From an uncultured Candidatus Saccharibacteria bacterium (lineage in GTDB: Bacteria > Patescibacteriota > Saccharimonadia > Saccharimonadales > Saccharimonadaceae): a stretch of 20,903 nt of DNA. Shown piece by piece: positions 13,886 to 20,903 of this stretch. Each line of letters begins with the position of its first letter. Position 1 is the first letter of the stretch. Under the pieces are notes generated by a model, which saw nothing but the letters and a program-made list of their open reading frames with translations, made no database searches and was not told the origin of the DNA. The stretch spans positions 1 to 20,903 of the forward strand of contig CAKMNX010000005.1 in the NCBI GenBank assembly GCA_927910745.1. Direction: 5' to 3'. The position numbers and the translations under genes were made by a program.

Positions 13886-15124
13886 ATGCATGAAAATTCT
13901 CAATACGCAGTAGGAATAGATGTCGGGACGACGACGATTCGATGCGTGGTGGGGCATATGAATCCAGAGACAGGTACGCCGACAATTGTTGGCGTAGGGC
14001 AGGCACCGAACAGTGGTATGCGCAAGGGTATGGTAGTCAATCTTAGTGGCCCAGCCCGCACGATCGACGAAGCGCTGGGTGAGGCCGAGCGGATGAGTGG
14101 CTATGAAGTCAACAGTGCGACGGTGAGTGTCAATGGTGCGCACATTACCAGTACTCGTGCCACTGGGATGATTGCCGTGGGCACGATCGATCACGAGATT
14201 AATAATGATGATGTGGCACGCATCGAAGAAGTTGCCACCACAGGCAAAGTGCAAGCCAACCGTGAGATCCTTGAGGTTGTGCCGCATAGCTATACACTTG
14301 ATGGCCAGGCGGGGATCAAAGACCCGCTGGGTATGACGGGCACGCGGCTGGAGATTGATGCCAATGTGGTCTCGGCTTTAGCGCCCTATGTAGCAAATTT
14401 GCAAAAAGCGGTGGAGATGGCAACCGTCCACCCGCACGCCATTACACCAGCAGTGCTGGGGGCGGCTAAGGCTGTGCTAAATGAGCGGCAGATCGAAAGC
14501 GGTGTGGCAGTGGTCGACCTTGGTGGGGCAACGACCAGTGTGGCGGTCTTCGAAGAGGGGGACTTGCAGTACGTTGGCGTCATCCCAATGGGCAGTGTGA
14601 ATGTCACGAACGACCTCGCTATTGGCCTCAAAACTGACCCTGATGTTGCAGAATTGGTCAAAGTCAAGCACGCTGCGGCTGGCATCAAAGCAAGTGACGC
14701 GGTGGCTAAGGTGCGGCGTGATAAGGAATCGTATGAGTTTGCGACGGAGGAGATTGACGAGATTGTTGATGCCCGACTGGAGGAGATTTTCGAGGCAGTA
14801 CAGAAGGAGCTCAAGAAAGCAGGCCGCGCTGGCAAGCTGCCCAGTGGTGTTGTGCTGACTGGTGGTATGGCTCAGATGCGTGGCATGGCGAGCTATGCCA
14901 GGGAACAGCTGGGAGTAGCCGCTCGAGTGGGCCGACCAACTGGCTTTACGAGCGGGGTGGCCGACCAGATAGAAAAACCGCAGTTCGCCACTGCAGTCGG
15001 CCTGATGCTCGCCGATAGCGAAGGTGGCCACCAGCCTGCCCAGGCTTACACCAACAGTGGTACAGCGCACGCCAAGGGTGCACTGAGCTGGCTACGTCGG
15101 CTGCTGGGAGGGCTCAAGGCCTAG
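13886..15124 (+). CDS. ftsA: Cell division protein FtsA
   Basis: Actin-fold ATPase that anchors FtsZ filaments to the membrane. 412 aa. The phosphate 1 motif is GIDVGTTT (10-17) and phosphate 2 is VVDLGGATTSVAVF. The SHS2-type 1C region carries SGYEVNSATVSVNGAHI and the second half has LTGGMAQMRGM. The last residues, SWLRRLLGGLKA, form the amphipathic membrane-targeting helix after a variable linker. ATG 13886 was chosen over the longer frame since that frame would begin inside the map terminator, and a -10 box ends six bases before 13886. ftsZ follows. Confidence 0.95.
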   Translation: MHENSQYAVGIDVGTTTIRCVVGHMNPETGTPTIVGVGQAPNSGMRKGMVVNLSGPARTIDEALGEAERMSGYEVNSATVSVNGAHITSTRATGMIAVGTIDHEINNDDVARIEEVATTGKVQANREILEVVPHSYTLDGQAGIKDPLGMTGTRLEIDANVVSALAPYVANLQKAVEMATVHPHAITPAVLGAAKAVLNERQIESGVAVVDLGGATTSVAVFEEGDLQYVGVIPMGSVNVTNDLAIGLKTDPDVAELVKVKHAAAGIKASDAVAKVRRDKESYEFATEEIDEIVDARLEEIFEAVQKELKKAGRAGKLPSGVVLTGGMAQMRGMASYAREQLGVAARVGRPTGFTSGVADQIEKPQFATAVGLMLADSEGGHQPAQAYTNSGTAHAKGALSWLRRLLGGLKA

Positions 15125-15141
15125 AATCAGACCGATGAGGA

Positions 15142-15150
15142 TGATATACT
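15142..15150 (+). promoter_or_regulatory. Extended -10 promoter before ftsZ
   Basis: TGATATACT fits an extended -10 (TGn-TATAnT) in the 72-base gap between ftsA and ftsZ, with no clear -35. It may supply extra ftsZ transcription on top of read-through from ftsA. Confidence 0.4.
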
Positions 15151-15196
15151 AAATGGTAATGGTAAAGTTGATAGTTGCACAAGGGGAGAAACGTGA

Positions 15197-16426
15197 ATGC
15201 CGGAAGTAAAACCAAGCGAGATCCAAACCTTTGCTAGTATCAAAGTCGTTGGCGTCGGTGGCGCTGGTGGGTCTGCTGTCAATCGAATGAAAGACGCCGG
15301 CCTAGCTGGTGTGCAATTCATTGCAATGAACACTGATGCTCAGGCACTGCATAATTCGCAAGCTGATATTAAGATTCATCTTGGGCACAACACCACCAAT
15401 GGTCTTGGTGCTGGTGCTGACCCCAGTGTAGGTGAGGCTGCGGCACGTGAGTCGCTCGACGAGATCCGTCAGGCGCTCGAGGGGGCAGATATGATCTTCG
15501 TGACGATTGGTGCTGGTGGTGGCACAGGCTCGGGGGCTGGCCACGTGGTAGCAGAAGTAGCGCGTGATCTCGGTATTCTCTGTGTGGGCGTGGCCACCAA
15601 GCCTTTTACCTTTGAAGGCGAGAAGCGGCGCATCAATGCCGAGTGGGCGATCAAGCAGCTGGGGCGGCAAGTTGATACGCTCATTACTATCCCCAACGAT
15701 CGTTTACTTGACACGATTGACCGCCGGACGCCACTACTTGAGACCTTTAAGATTGCCGATGATGTGCTGCGCCAGGGTGTGCAGGGAATATCGGAGTTGA
15801 TTACTGAGCATGGGCTGATTAACCTCGACTTTGCTGACGTCAAGGCAATTATGAGCAGTGCTGGTAGTGCATTGATGGGGATCGGCCGGGCTAGTGGCGA
15901 AGACCGAGCGCAGATGGCCGCCCAGCAGGCGATTGACTCACCACTGATTGAGGTGTCGATCAACGGTGCCAAGGGTGTGCTCTTCAATGTGACGGGTGGC
16001 TACGATATGAGTATGGCCGAGATTCAAGAAGCGGCTGAGATTATCACTGGTGCGGTGTCGTCCGATGCCAACATTATCTTTGGTGCGACGCTCAAGCCCG
16101 AGCTGGAGGATGAGCTGATTATTACCGTTATCGCGACTGGCTTTGATAGTGATTCGTTCTTTGATGACGATGAGCCAAGCGATGCCGAAGATGACGAAGA
16201 GTCGGCCGAGACGGTTGACGAAGCGGTCGATAGTGTCGATATGACCATCGACCCCGAGGCGGCTGCTCACTTTGCCCAGGAGAATGAGACGAATATTTGG
16301 GATCAATCGATGGATGACGACGAGGATGATACTCCAGCCTTCTTGCGCCGCCGCCGCAAAAGGAGGCAGACGCGTGACAACCCACCGCGACAAGATTGGC
16401 AACAGCCGCGTGTTAGAATCGCGTGA
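15197..16426 (+). CDS. ftsZ: Cell division protein FtsZ
   Basis: Tubulin-like GTPase forming the division ring. 409 aa. GTP-binding signature GGGTGSG (108-114) and the T7 loop NLDFAD (209-214), which completes the active site of the next subunit. After the globular domain ends near 316 comes a very acidic linker (317-378). DTPAFLRRR (378-386) is the conserved C-terminal peptide that binds FtsA. Unusually, 23 further residues follow it, basic and then polar (KRRQTRDNPPRQDWQQPRVR). This tail overlaps the nrdR start and ribosome binding site, so its sequence may be constrained by that gene. AGGGGAG lies eight bases before ATG 15197. Confidence 0.96.
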   Translation: MPEVKPSEIQTFASIKVVGVGGAGGSAVNRMKDAGLAGVQFIAMNTDAQALHNSQADIKIHLGHNTTNGLGAGADPSVGEAAARESLDEIRQALEGADMIFVTIGAGGGTGSGAGHVVAEVARDLGILCVGVATKPFTFEGEKRRINAEWAIKQLGRQVDTLITIPNDRLLDTIDRRTPLLETFKIADDVLRQGVQGISELITEHGLINLDFADVKAIMSSAGSALMGIGRASGEDRAQMAAQQAIDSPLIEVSINGAKGVLFNVTGGYDMSMAEIQEAAEIITGAVSSDANIIFGATLKPELEDELIITVIATGFDSDSFFDDDEPSDAEDDEESAETVDEAVDSVDMTIDPEAAAHFAQENETNIWDQSMDDDEDDTPAFLRRRRKRRQTRDNPPRQDWQQPRVRIA

Positions 16427-16844
16427 GTCGGCTGATGGTGTGACGATTCGCCGCCGCCGCGAGACTCCTGATGGACACCGCTTTACCACCTATGAGCGGA
16501 TCGAATACCCAACGATTGCAGTGCTTAAGCGAACGGGATCGCGCGAGCTCTTTGATCGAGCTAAGCTCCGCGCTTCGGTGCGTCGCTCGGTCGGTAAATT
16601 CTTCAAATCGGAGCTAGAACTGGAAGCAATTATTGATGCAGTGGAGGATCGTATCCACGATGCGGGCGAGAATGAGATTGAGTCGCGCGTGATTGGCGGC
16701 TTCGTGCTTGATGAGCTCGCAGCGCGTAATGAAGTGGCGTATGTGCGCTTTGCGAGCGTGTTTTACAAATTTAAGACGCTGGACGATTTTGTCAAGATAT
16801 TAGAGCAGCGTCGGAGTGCGAAGCAGCAAGAAAAACAGAGGTAA
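16374..16844 (+). CDS. nrdR: NrdR-like regulator lacking the zinc-ribbon cysteines
   Basis: NrdR is an ATP-cone repressor of ribonucleotide reductase genes. 156 aa from GTG 16374, chosen because AGGAGG (16361-16366) lies seven bases upstream; this overlaps ftsZ by 53 nt. The family pattern is clear: SRVLESRESADGVTIRRRRE, RFTTYER, the ATP-cone (VLKRTGSRELFDRAKLRASV, residues 50-69) and EVAYVRFASVFYKFKTLDDF. But the N-terminal zinc ribbon, with two CxxC pairs near positions 3-6 and 31-34 in typical NrdR, has none: the start reads MTTHRDKIGNS and the second pair is replaced by TPDGHR. The basic core between them is preserved. DNA binding must work without zinc, or the protein has another role. 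The upstream in-frame extension adds no CxxC either. Confidence 0.88.
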   Translation: MTTHRDKIGNSRVLESRESADGVTIRRRRETPDGHRFTTYERIEYPTIAVLKRTGSRELFDRAKLRASVRRSVGKFFKSELELEAIIDAVEDRIHDAGENEIESRVIGGFVLDELAARNEVAYVRFASVFYKFKTLDDFVKILEQRRSAKQQEKQR

Positions 16845-16849
16845 AACAT

Positions 16850-17110
16850 ATGCGCGTCCTCATCATTTACCGGACAGAGAGCGACTATGCACGCCGCGTC
16901 TTCGACTACTTGCGCGACTTTAGCCGGCGCACAGGCCACGCCATTGAGGAATTTGACCCAGACACGCGTGAAGGGCAGTCGCTCTGCCGCACGTACGACA
17001 TTGTGGAGTACCCAACCATCCTTGCCTTGGCGGATAACGGCCAGGTGCTGGGCATGTGGCGCGGCCTGCCACTGCCAACCATCGACGAAGTAGGGTACTA
17101 TGCCCGCTAA
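16850..17110 (+). CDS. Thioredoxin-fold protein without a CxxC
   Basis: 86 aa. It has the thioredoxin fold outline: strand VLIIYRTES, helix DYARRVFDYLRDF, strand, then YDIVEYPTILAL with the cis-proline and GQVLGMWRGLP as the last strands. At the place where CxxC would lie, the sequence reads ESDYAR, so it cannot do dithiol exchange. Its only Cys is at position 46 (SLCRTYD). GAGG lies upstream of ATG 16850, five bases after the nrdR stop. It overlaps the VKOR gene by 11 nt, which hints at a shared pathway, for example as a binding partner. No signal peptide is seen, so it should be cytoplasmic. Confidence 0.75.
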   Translation: MRVLIIYRTESDYARRVFDYLRDFSRRTGHAIEEFDPDTREGQSLCRTYDIVEYPTILALADNGQVLGMWRGLPLPTIDEVGYYAR

Positions 17111-17744
17111 AGCGCCCAAGACACACACCGCGACCACTGTTGTGGTGGATGATGTGAGCCGTGCGCCCTGGCTGCGTCGGCCTGGCACAGTTGCCTTACT
17201 GGCAGCAGCTTTGGGCGGTGGCCTGGGGCTACTGGCATCTTTTGTTCTTTCACTCGAGGCACTGCATTTGGCGCAGCACCCGGGTGGGGCACTTAATTGC
17301 GACGTCAATGCCGTGCTGAGCTGCTCCACAGTGGCGCAGCATTGGTCGGCAACGGTGTTTGGATTCCCCAACAGTTTCGTTGGTATGATGACCGTGCCAG
17401 TGATGATAACGGTAGTGGTAGCACTGCTGGCTGGGGCACGTCTGCCGCGCTGGTTTGTGCGGAGTGCCTGGGGCGGTGCTGTGCTGGGGATGATTTTTGC
17501 CCTGTGGATGTTTTATATGAGCTTCGCCGTTATTCGCGTGCTGTGCCCGTGGTGCTTGACGCTCGATGTGGGCATGCTGCTGATCTTCTTTGGGATGACG
17601 CGCTACTGCATTGAGGCCGGGGTGATTGGTGGCGCGCGTACCAAACGCTTTGCTCGCCATGGCTACGATGTGCTGTGCGGCGTAAGTGTGCTAGTGCTGG
17701 CGGTGGCGCTGATTATTGTGAAGTTTGGCGCGGAGCTGCTGTAG
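17100..17744 (+). CDS. VKOR-family membrane disulfide oxidoreductase
   Basis: Vitamin K epoxide reductase homologues in bacteria re-oxidise DsbA-like thiol oxidases, passing electrons to quinone, in place of DsbB. 214 aa. Loop cysteines are Cys67 (NCDVN) and Cys75 (LSCSTV), followed by the typical VFGFPNSFVGM, and the active-site pair CPWC (149-152) in the next membrane helix. Hydrophobic segments lie around 29-55, 92-112, 124-147, 153-167 and 190-207. The N-terminal 25 residues are polar and probably cytoplasmic. It starts at ATG 17100 inside the thioredoxin-like gene. No separate DsbA-like gene is in the window. A terminator follows. Confidence 0.92.
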   Translation: MPAKAPKTHTATTVVVDDVSRAPWLRRPGTVALLAAALGGGLGLLASFVLSLEALHLAQHPGGALNCDVNAVLSCSTVAQHWSATVFGFPNSFVGMMTVPVMITVVVALLAGARLPRWFVRSAWGGAVLGMIFALWMFYMSFAVIRVLCPWCLTLDVGMLLIFFGMTRYCIEAGVIGGARTKRFARHGYDVLCGVSVLVLAVALIIVKFGAELL

Positions 17745-17777
17745 GCAGAGTTGTTTTTTGCACGGTGAGATTGTTGG

Positions 17778-17803
17778 GCTTGTCAGGAATGGCAAGCTTT
17801 TTA
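17778..17803 (+). terminator. Terminator after the VKOR gene
   Basis: Seven-bp stem GCTTGTC (17778-17784) with GGCAAGC (17791-17797), one G-T pair, loop AGGAAT, followed by five Ts. It closes the operon that begins at ftsA. Confidence 0.75.
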
Positions 17804-19512
17804 AAATGAACGGCATCTTGTATTATTCATAGCGCTCTTTTGTTTATTCATTGGTGTAAGTCATTATTTTCTCGCGCTAGTGATGCTGCGGTATGGTGCT
17901 AGCTACCCGCTCTATCAACGCAAGTGAGGCGCTCATTAGCTTGTGCTTTGTGCTTGGTGTTATAGAAAAATAATGTGCAAAATAATGTATGCTGAATTTT
18001 AACATAGCTATGAAGCTTAAGACGACGGGCTGCTAATATATAGGTTATTGTTTCGTGACGTAATCGAAACAGCAAGATAGAGAGGAAGATGCTGCCTATT
18101 AGCGAGCCTGTGCGTGTGAATATAACTAGCATTTCGTTCATTATGTAGTATTGATAGCGAATGTGTTGGCAGGCTTATGCGCATCGTAAATTTGCTAGCA
18201 CATATGAGGATAGTATGCTAGTGCTGCTGTGCTGTAGTAGATGCATTTTGTCTGAATAGTAACCACAACATATTCAGCAAGAGGTGAGTAGTGCTTTGTG
18301 CTACGTAGCGCAGGATTGAACGAATGAGATGGAGCATTCAGCTTGGCGGAGAAGGGAGATTGATCCTGTAGCGTAAGTGAGTTTGATTTTGTAGCCAATC
18401 ACTAGGCGTTTTTGCAAAAAATAATTCGACATGCGAGGGAGCAAAATGGCTGCTGCACAAAACGAGCAAACTGTATGGCTCCCATTGTGCTCATGATATG
18501 TGTATGGCAACAAGGAGCCGTTGCAGCTATGACGAGGGTGTGTGGTGTGCCACTGCTTGGGGTAATAGTGAAGGTTTTTTGCAAAGTGGGTGAGTGATTT
18601 GTGGTGTGATGATAAAAATATGATAAAGCTTTTGGCTTGGTAAAGGCAGATGAGTATTGGTTGCGATTTGCCGCAGAAAAATTTGTTGTAGCGTGAGCGC
18701 GAAGGGCGAAGTAATACGCGAAAATAATGCAAAATTGTAGCACTTGATAGCAGGCATTTTTTGTGAATAAAAATGGTATGCTAAAAATGCATTTTGGTTG
18801 CATAATGAAAGCAACAAGCCGAGCGCGAAAGCTGTGGCGCATACAAGACAAAGCACGCGCCAATGCTGCCCAACACAGCATCTGGGTGCGGATACTATGC
18901 GAAGTAACAAGGAGGCGTGATGGCTGGTGGCTCGCTCATATTTTTAAAACTCCAAGCGATGACTATAGCGAGCTACTTGCTGTGCTGGCTATGCCAAGGC
19001 GACATGTGCCTATTCTTACATACAGCGATACTCAGTGCCTGCGCATGCCTCTATAGTACAAAAATAAGGCCATAGCGACATAGGGAGGAGTAATATGATC
19101 AACTGCTACAGCGAAGTATCGTGCAGTGCGGTAGGCTGAGCGCTCTATATTTTGCGCTGAGCAAAAATGCAAAATAATTAAAAATGTGCAAGCTATACAA
19201 AACAAGCAATATGCAAAATATAAATTAATACAAAGACCACAAGCAGAATTGCTGCGCAGAAAGGTGGCTGCGTGTGTCAAACACAGGCAGAGCTAGAGCT
19301 GTATAGGAGCATTGCGCACCATATCGCTTGCTGAATGCGCAAAATAGCCCACTATAGCGTGCTGTGGTGGAAGAAAGCGCTAAGGAGAGGCGAAAAACTA
19401 TTTGCGCCTACTAAGCGCTAGACGAGGAGCTTGCAGCCTCTCAGAATACATAAGGGGGCTTTGGCTGGATTAGCTGGTGCAGATAAGCCTGTGTGAGCTA
19501 TGCTGTGCAGAG

Positions 19513-19532
19513 TACAACATAGCTATGTTGTA
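19513..19532. repeat. Perfect 20-bp palindrome
   Basis: TACAACATAGCTATGTTGTA reads the same on both strands, with no spacer. The ACAAC/GTTGT ends recur in other palindromes 200-250 bases downstream. Confidence 0.85.
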
Positions 19533-19733
19533 AAAAATATAGTAGCGCAGAGAAAATAAATCCCGATACCGTTGTATAAAATATAGGATATCGTTGGTGG
19601 CAAGAGATGATGAGCAGAGTGTGATATATACAACAATACCCCCCAGATACACGCGCTCTATGTGTGTATAAAAAACAACATACATAACCACAACGAAATA
19701 AATTCGAAAACAGAGGCGGTAGGGCGATGAATT

Positions 19734-19776
19734 CACAACGTTGTGGGTAATAATATATATTGTATATATAACAACG
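19734..19776. repeat. Cluster of ACAAC/GTTGT palindromes
   Basis: CACAACGTTGTG (19734-19745) is a perfect 12-bp palindrome. From the same GTTGT a larger inverted repeat runs through ATATAT-TGT-ATATAT to AACAAC near 19776. A further GTTATA-GT-TATAAC lies near 19826-19839. They could be protein-binding sites or unwinding sequences. Confidence 0.6.
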
Positions 19777-19975
19777 ATTGACTTGGTGATAGCAAAGAGA
19801 AATAACAGGGGTAAATGAAGCAATGTTGTTATAGTTATAACGTTTATACAATTATGGGTGGGAGAGGATGGTGTCTCTTTGCGGGGTGTGGGTTGGCATA
19901 TAATAAGGACTTTTGGCAGCGCCTCACCAGTGCATCGGCAGCTTTGCGGCGGTGGTTGGGACAGAGGTGGGCTTG

Positions 19976-20004
19976 TTGTATGCTGTCTATAATAATGGTA
20001 TGCT
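19976..20004 (+). promoter_or_regulatory. Promoter of the LiaF-like gene, leaderless architecture
   Basis: TTGTAT (19976-19981), 17-bp spacer, TATGCT (19999-20004), six bases before ATG 20011. A TATAAT at 19989-19994 is an alternative -10. There is no Shine-Dalgarno before the ATG. Confidence 0.5.
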
Positions 20005-20010
20005 AGCGAT

Positions 20011-20790
20011 ATGAAGAACAATACAATATTACGGATTGGTGCTGGCGCGGCGTTTGTGGCGCTGGGTGGAATATTATTAAGTGAGAGCTTTGGCGTGCAA
20101 TTTCATTACTGGCGGGAGTTTTGGTATGGTTTGTGCGCATTTGGATTTATCATGGTTGGTGTGCTCACGCTGCGCAATCGCAATTGGCTGTGGGGAGCGC
20201 TCTGGGTGGCAGTTGGCCTAACAATTGGCGCGAATGCATTTTTGCATAACAACGTTAATATTTGGCGAATGTTTTTGCCACTGGTGCTGATCGCGATTGG
20301 CCTGACGATTATTTTTAATTTGTCGCAGCGCCAGCGCCGTATCGCAAAAAAATCGTCGGACGATAATATGGTTGCCTCCTTCTCGGGCAACACGCGCAAG
20401 ATAAAAGGCGAATTTGCAGGTAACTCGCTTTCGGCAGCGTTTGGTCAGGTGGACCTCGACCTGCGTCAAGCCAAGATAGAGGATGGTGCGGTGATTGATA
20501 TTTTTGTTGTGTGTGGTGGCATTAATATTATTTTTCCAGACAACGTCATCGTCAAGACGCAGGTCAATAGTATCTTTGGCGGGGTAGAGGACAAAACCAA
20601 CGCTGCCAAGAGTGCAAAAAAGACTGTCTACATTCGCGGCGACTGCGTCCTTGGTGGGCTCGAAAATTTAAATAATAAGAAAAACAATAATTCGACTATA
20701 ACACGCTTCTTGATAACAACGAGAAGCGTAGTTTGTTTTTGTGTTGAGGCACGCAGGCTAGTAGAGTGCGGGTTGAAGCTGATGCAATAG
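20011..20790 (+). CDS. LiaF-like membrane protein, C-terminus probably frameshifted
   Basis: 259 aa as read. Four hydrophobic segments (about 8-25, 38-54, 59-78, 84-104) match the LiaI/LiaF-type transmembrane domain. From about 120 a beta-rich region resembles the LiaF C-terminal domain: FSGNTRKIKGEFAGNSLSAA, FGQVDLDLRQA, VVCGGINIIFPDNV, SIFGGVEDKT. Such proteins sense or modulate cell-envelope stress in other bacteria; here the role is inferred. The family usually ends soon after GGVEIK. Here GGLE at 20653-20664 runs on for about 42 unusual residues, through a terminator at 20703. Adding one A in the AAAA at 20663-20666 gives GLEKFK and two stops; losing one gives an immediate stop. A one-base change or sequencing error is the best explanation, so the real end is near 20672. 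Confidence 0.8.
   Translation: MKNNTILRIGAGAAFVALGGILLSESFGVQFHYWREFWYGLCAFGFIMVGVLTLRNRNWLWGALWVAVGLTIGANAFLHNNVNIWRMFLPLVLIAIGLTIIFNLSQRQRRIAKKSSDDNMVASFSGNTRKIKGEFAGNSLSAAFGQVDLDLRQAKIEDGAVIDIFVVCGGINIIFPDNVIVKTQVNSIFGGVEDKTNAAKSAKKTVYIRGDCVLGGLENLNNKKNNNSTITRFLITTRSVVCFCVEARRLVECGLKLMQ
20703..20740 (+). terminator. Terminator lying inside the reading frame of the LiaF-like gene
   Basis: Ten-bp stem ACGCTTCTTG (20703-20712) with CGAGAAGCGT (20720-20729), one G-T pair, seven-base loop, followed by a T-rich tract. Its position within the open frame supports the view that the true stop is upstream. Confidence 0.75.
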
Positions 20791-20903
20791 TACGGCTGCC
20801 AGATTTTTCAACTTCGTACTTGGCTGAGGAGCTTTACTAACGCTACTGGCAACGAGCCGATATGTTTGTTGCATACAATTGATAAAATTTTTCGTTGCTG
20901 GAT
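20791..20903. other. Window end, no gene seen
   Basis: No coding region is supported in the last 113 bases. The AT-rich stretch near 20865-20890 (TTGTTG, then TACAAT and GATAAAAT) might be the promoter of a gene beyond the window. Confidence 0.3.

Larger units (their letters stand above)
17804..19975. other. AT-rich gene-free island of about 2.2 kb
   Basis: No convincing gene was found on either strand. The ORFs present are short, rich in Cys, His and Tyr, lack ribosome binding sites and look like chance reading frames. The base composition is more AT-rich than the flanking genes. GCAAAAT or its complement occurs about seven times by hand count (for example near 17973, 18442, 18728, 19147, 19168, 19211 and 19339). 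Two sites fit the DnaA-box consensus TTATNCACA on the minus strand (18762-18770 and 19663-19671), too few to call an origin. From about 19500 to 19850 palindromes with ACAAC/GTTGT arms are dense. No tRNA, tmRNA, RNase P or SRP RNA signature was recognised. Confidence 0.5.

Noticed and set aside
17968..18000. A stretch resembling a chromosome-dimer-resolution (dif) site
   Set aside because: Only about half of the arm positions match the E. coli site when aligned by eye, which is no better than expected in AT-rich DNA.
18402..18881. A 159-codon minus-strand frame, and the overlapping 143-codon frame at 18301-18732, in the AT-rich island
   Set aside because: Odd composition rich in Cys, His and Phe, no ribosome binding site, no recognisable domain, and they overlap each other in different frames.
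18763..19056. A 97-codon plus-strand frame
   Set aside because: No ribosome binding site and no family resemblance; it is best explained as a chance frame in the island.
18762..19671. Two TTATNCACA-type DnaA boxes, suggesting a replication origin
   Set aside because: Only two, 900 bases apart, with no dnaA or dnaN nearby.
19470..20021. A 183-codon minus-strand frame rich in Tyr, Ile and Cys
   Set aside because: It runs through palindromes and the promoter of the LiaF-like gene, and its composition reflects AT-rich repeats.
20803..20832. GCCAGATTTTTC, which looks like part of the hairpin-element core
   Set aside because: Only about ten bases agree and neither the inner stems nor the rest of the core are present.

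Overview
The window looks like chromosomal DNA from a small-genome bacterium of the Candidate Phyla Radiation, most likely a Saccharibacteria (TM7) relative. This is an inference from three things: compact overlapping genes; a DUF5663-like protein, a typical Patescibacteria family; and the mix of ftsA-ftsZ-nrdR-VKOR with rpsU-yqeY-adk-map. TGA clearly acts as a stop codon (fmt and the winged-helix gene end with it), which argues against the recoded Gracilibacteria/Absconditabacteria. No tRNA, rRNA, CRISPR array or insertion sequence was seen.

Layout. 1-2645: a DUF5663-like gene whose 5' end looks frameshifted, then a minus-strand cluster priA > def > fmt (4586 down to 974). Two related hairpin elements (652-761 and 2474-2589) lie downstream of fmt and priA. 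4587-6817: a winged-helix regulator translationally coupled to recJ. 6893-8773: three poorly known genes, two of them divergent from overlapping promoters. 9037-10369: a probable toxin-antitoxin pair with an HTH-Panacea (DUF4065) antitoxin. 10370-10799: a gene-free stretch with a consensus-like promoter, a possible small RNA and a long perfect hairpin. 10800-11456: a minus-strand Pro/Gln-rich membrane protein. 11714-13765: rpsU, yqeY, adk, map. 13886-17744: ftsA, ftsZ, an NrdR-like protein without zinc cysteines, a thioredoxin-fold protein without CxxC, and a VKOR-family membrane oxidoreductase. 17745-20010: about 2.2 kb of AT-rich DNA with no convincing gene but many palindromes and a recurring GCAAAAT word. 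20011 to about 20672: a LiaF-like membrane protein that appears frameshifted near its C-terminus.

How the genes relate. PriA, Def and Fmt serve replication restart and N-formylmethionine formation and removal; Map, over 10 kb away, completes N-terminal processing. RecJ is a repair exonuclease. FtsA and FtsZ build the division ring. VKOR would re-oxidise an extracytoplasmic thiol oxidase, but the thioredoxin-like neighbour lacks the catalytic cysteines.

The most notable signals are the paired hairpin elements (a 74-nt conserved core inside unrelated but self-complementary arms), the NrdR-like protein that has lost all four zinc cysteines, the Panacea toxin-antitoxin candidate with its operator-like promoter, and a repeated architecture in which the -10 box lies only 6-7 nt before the start codon, implying leaderless mRNAs.
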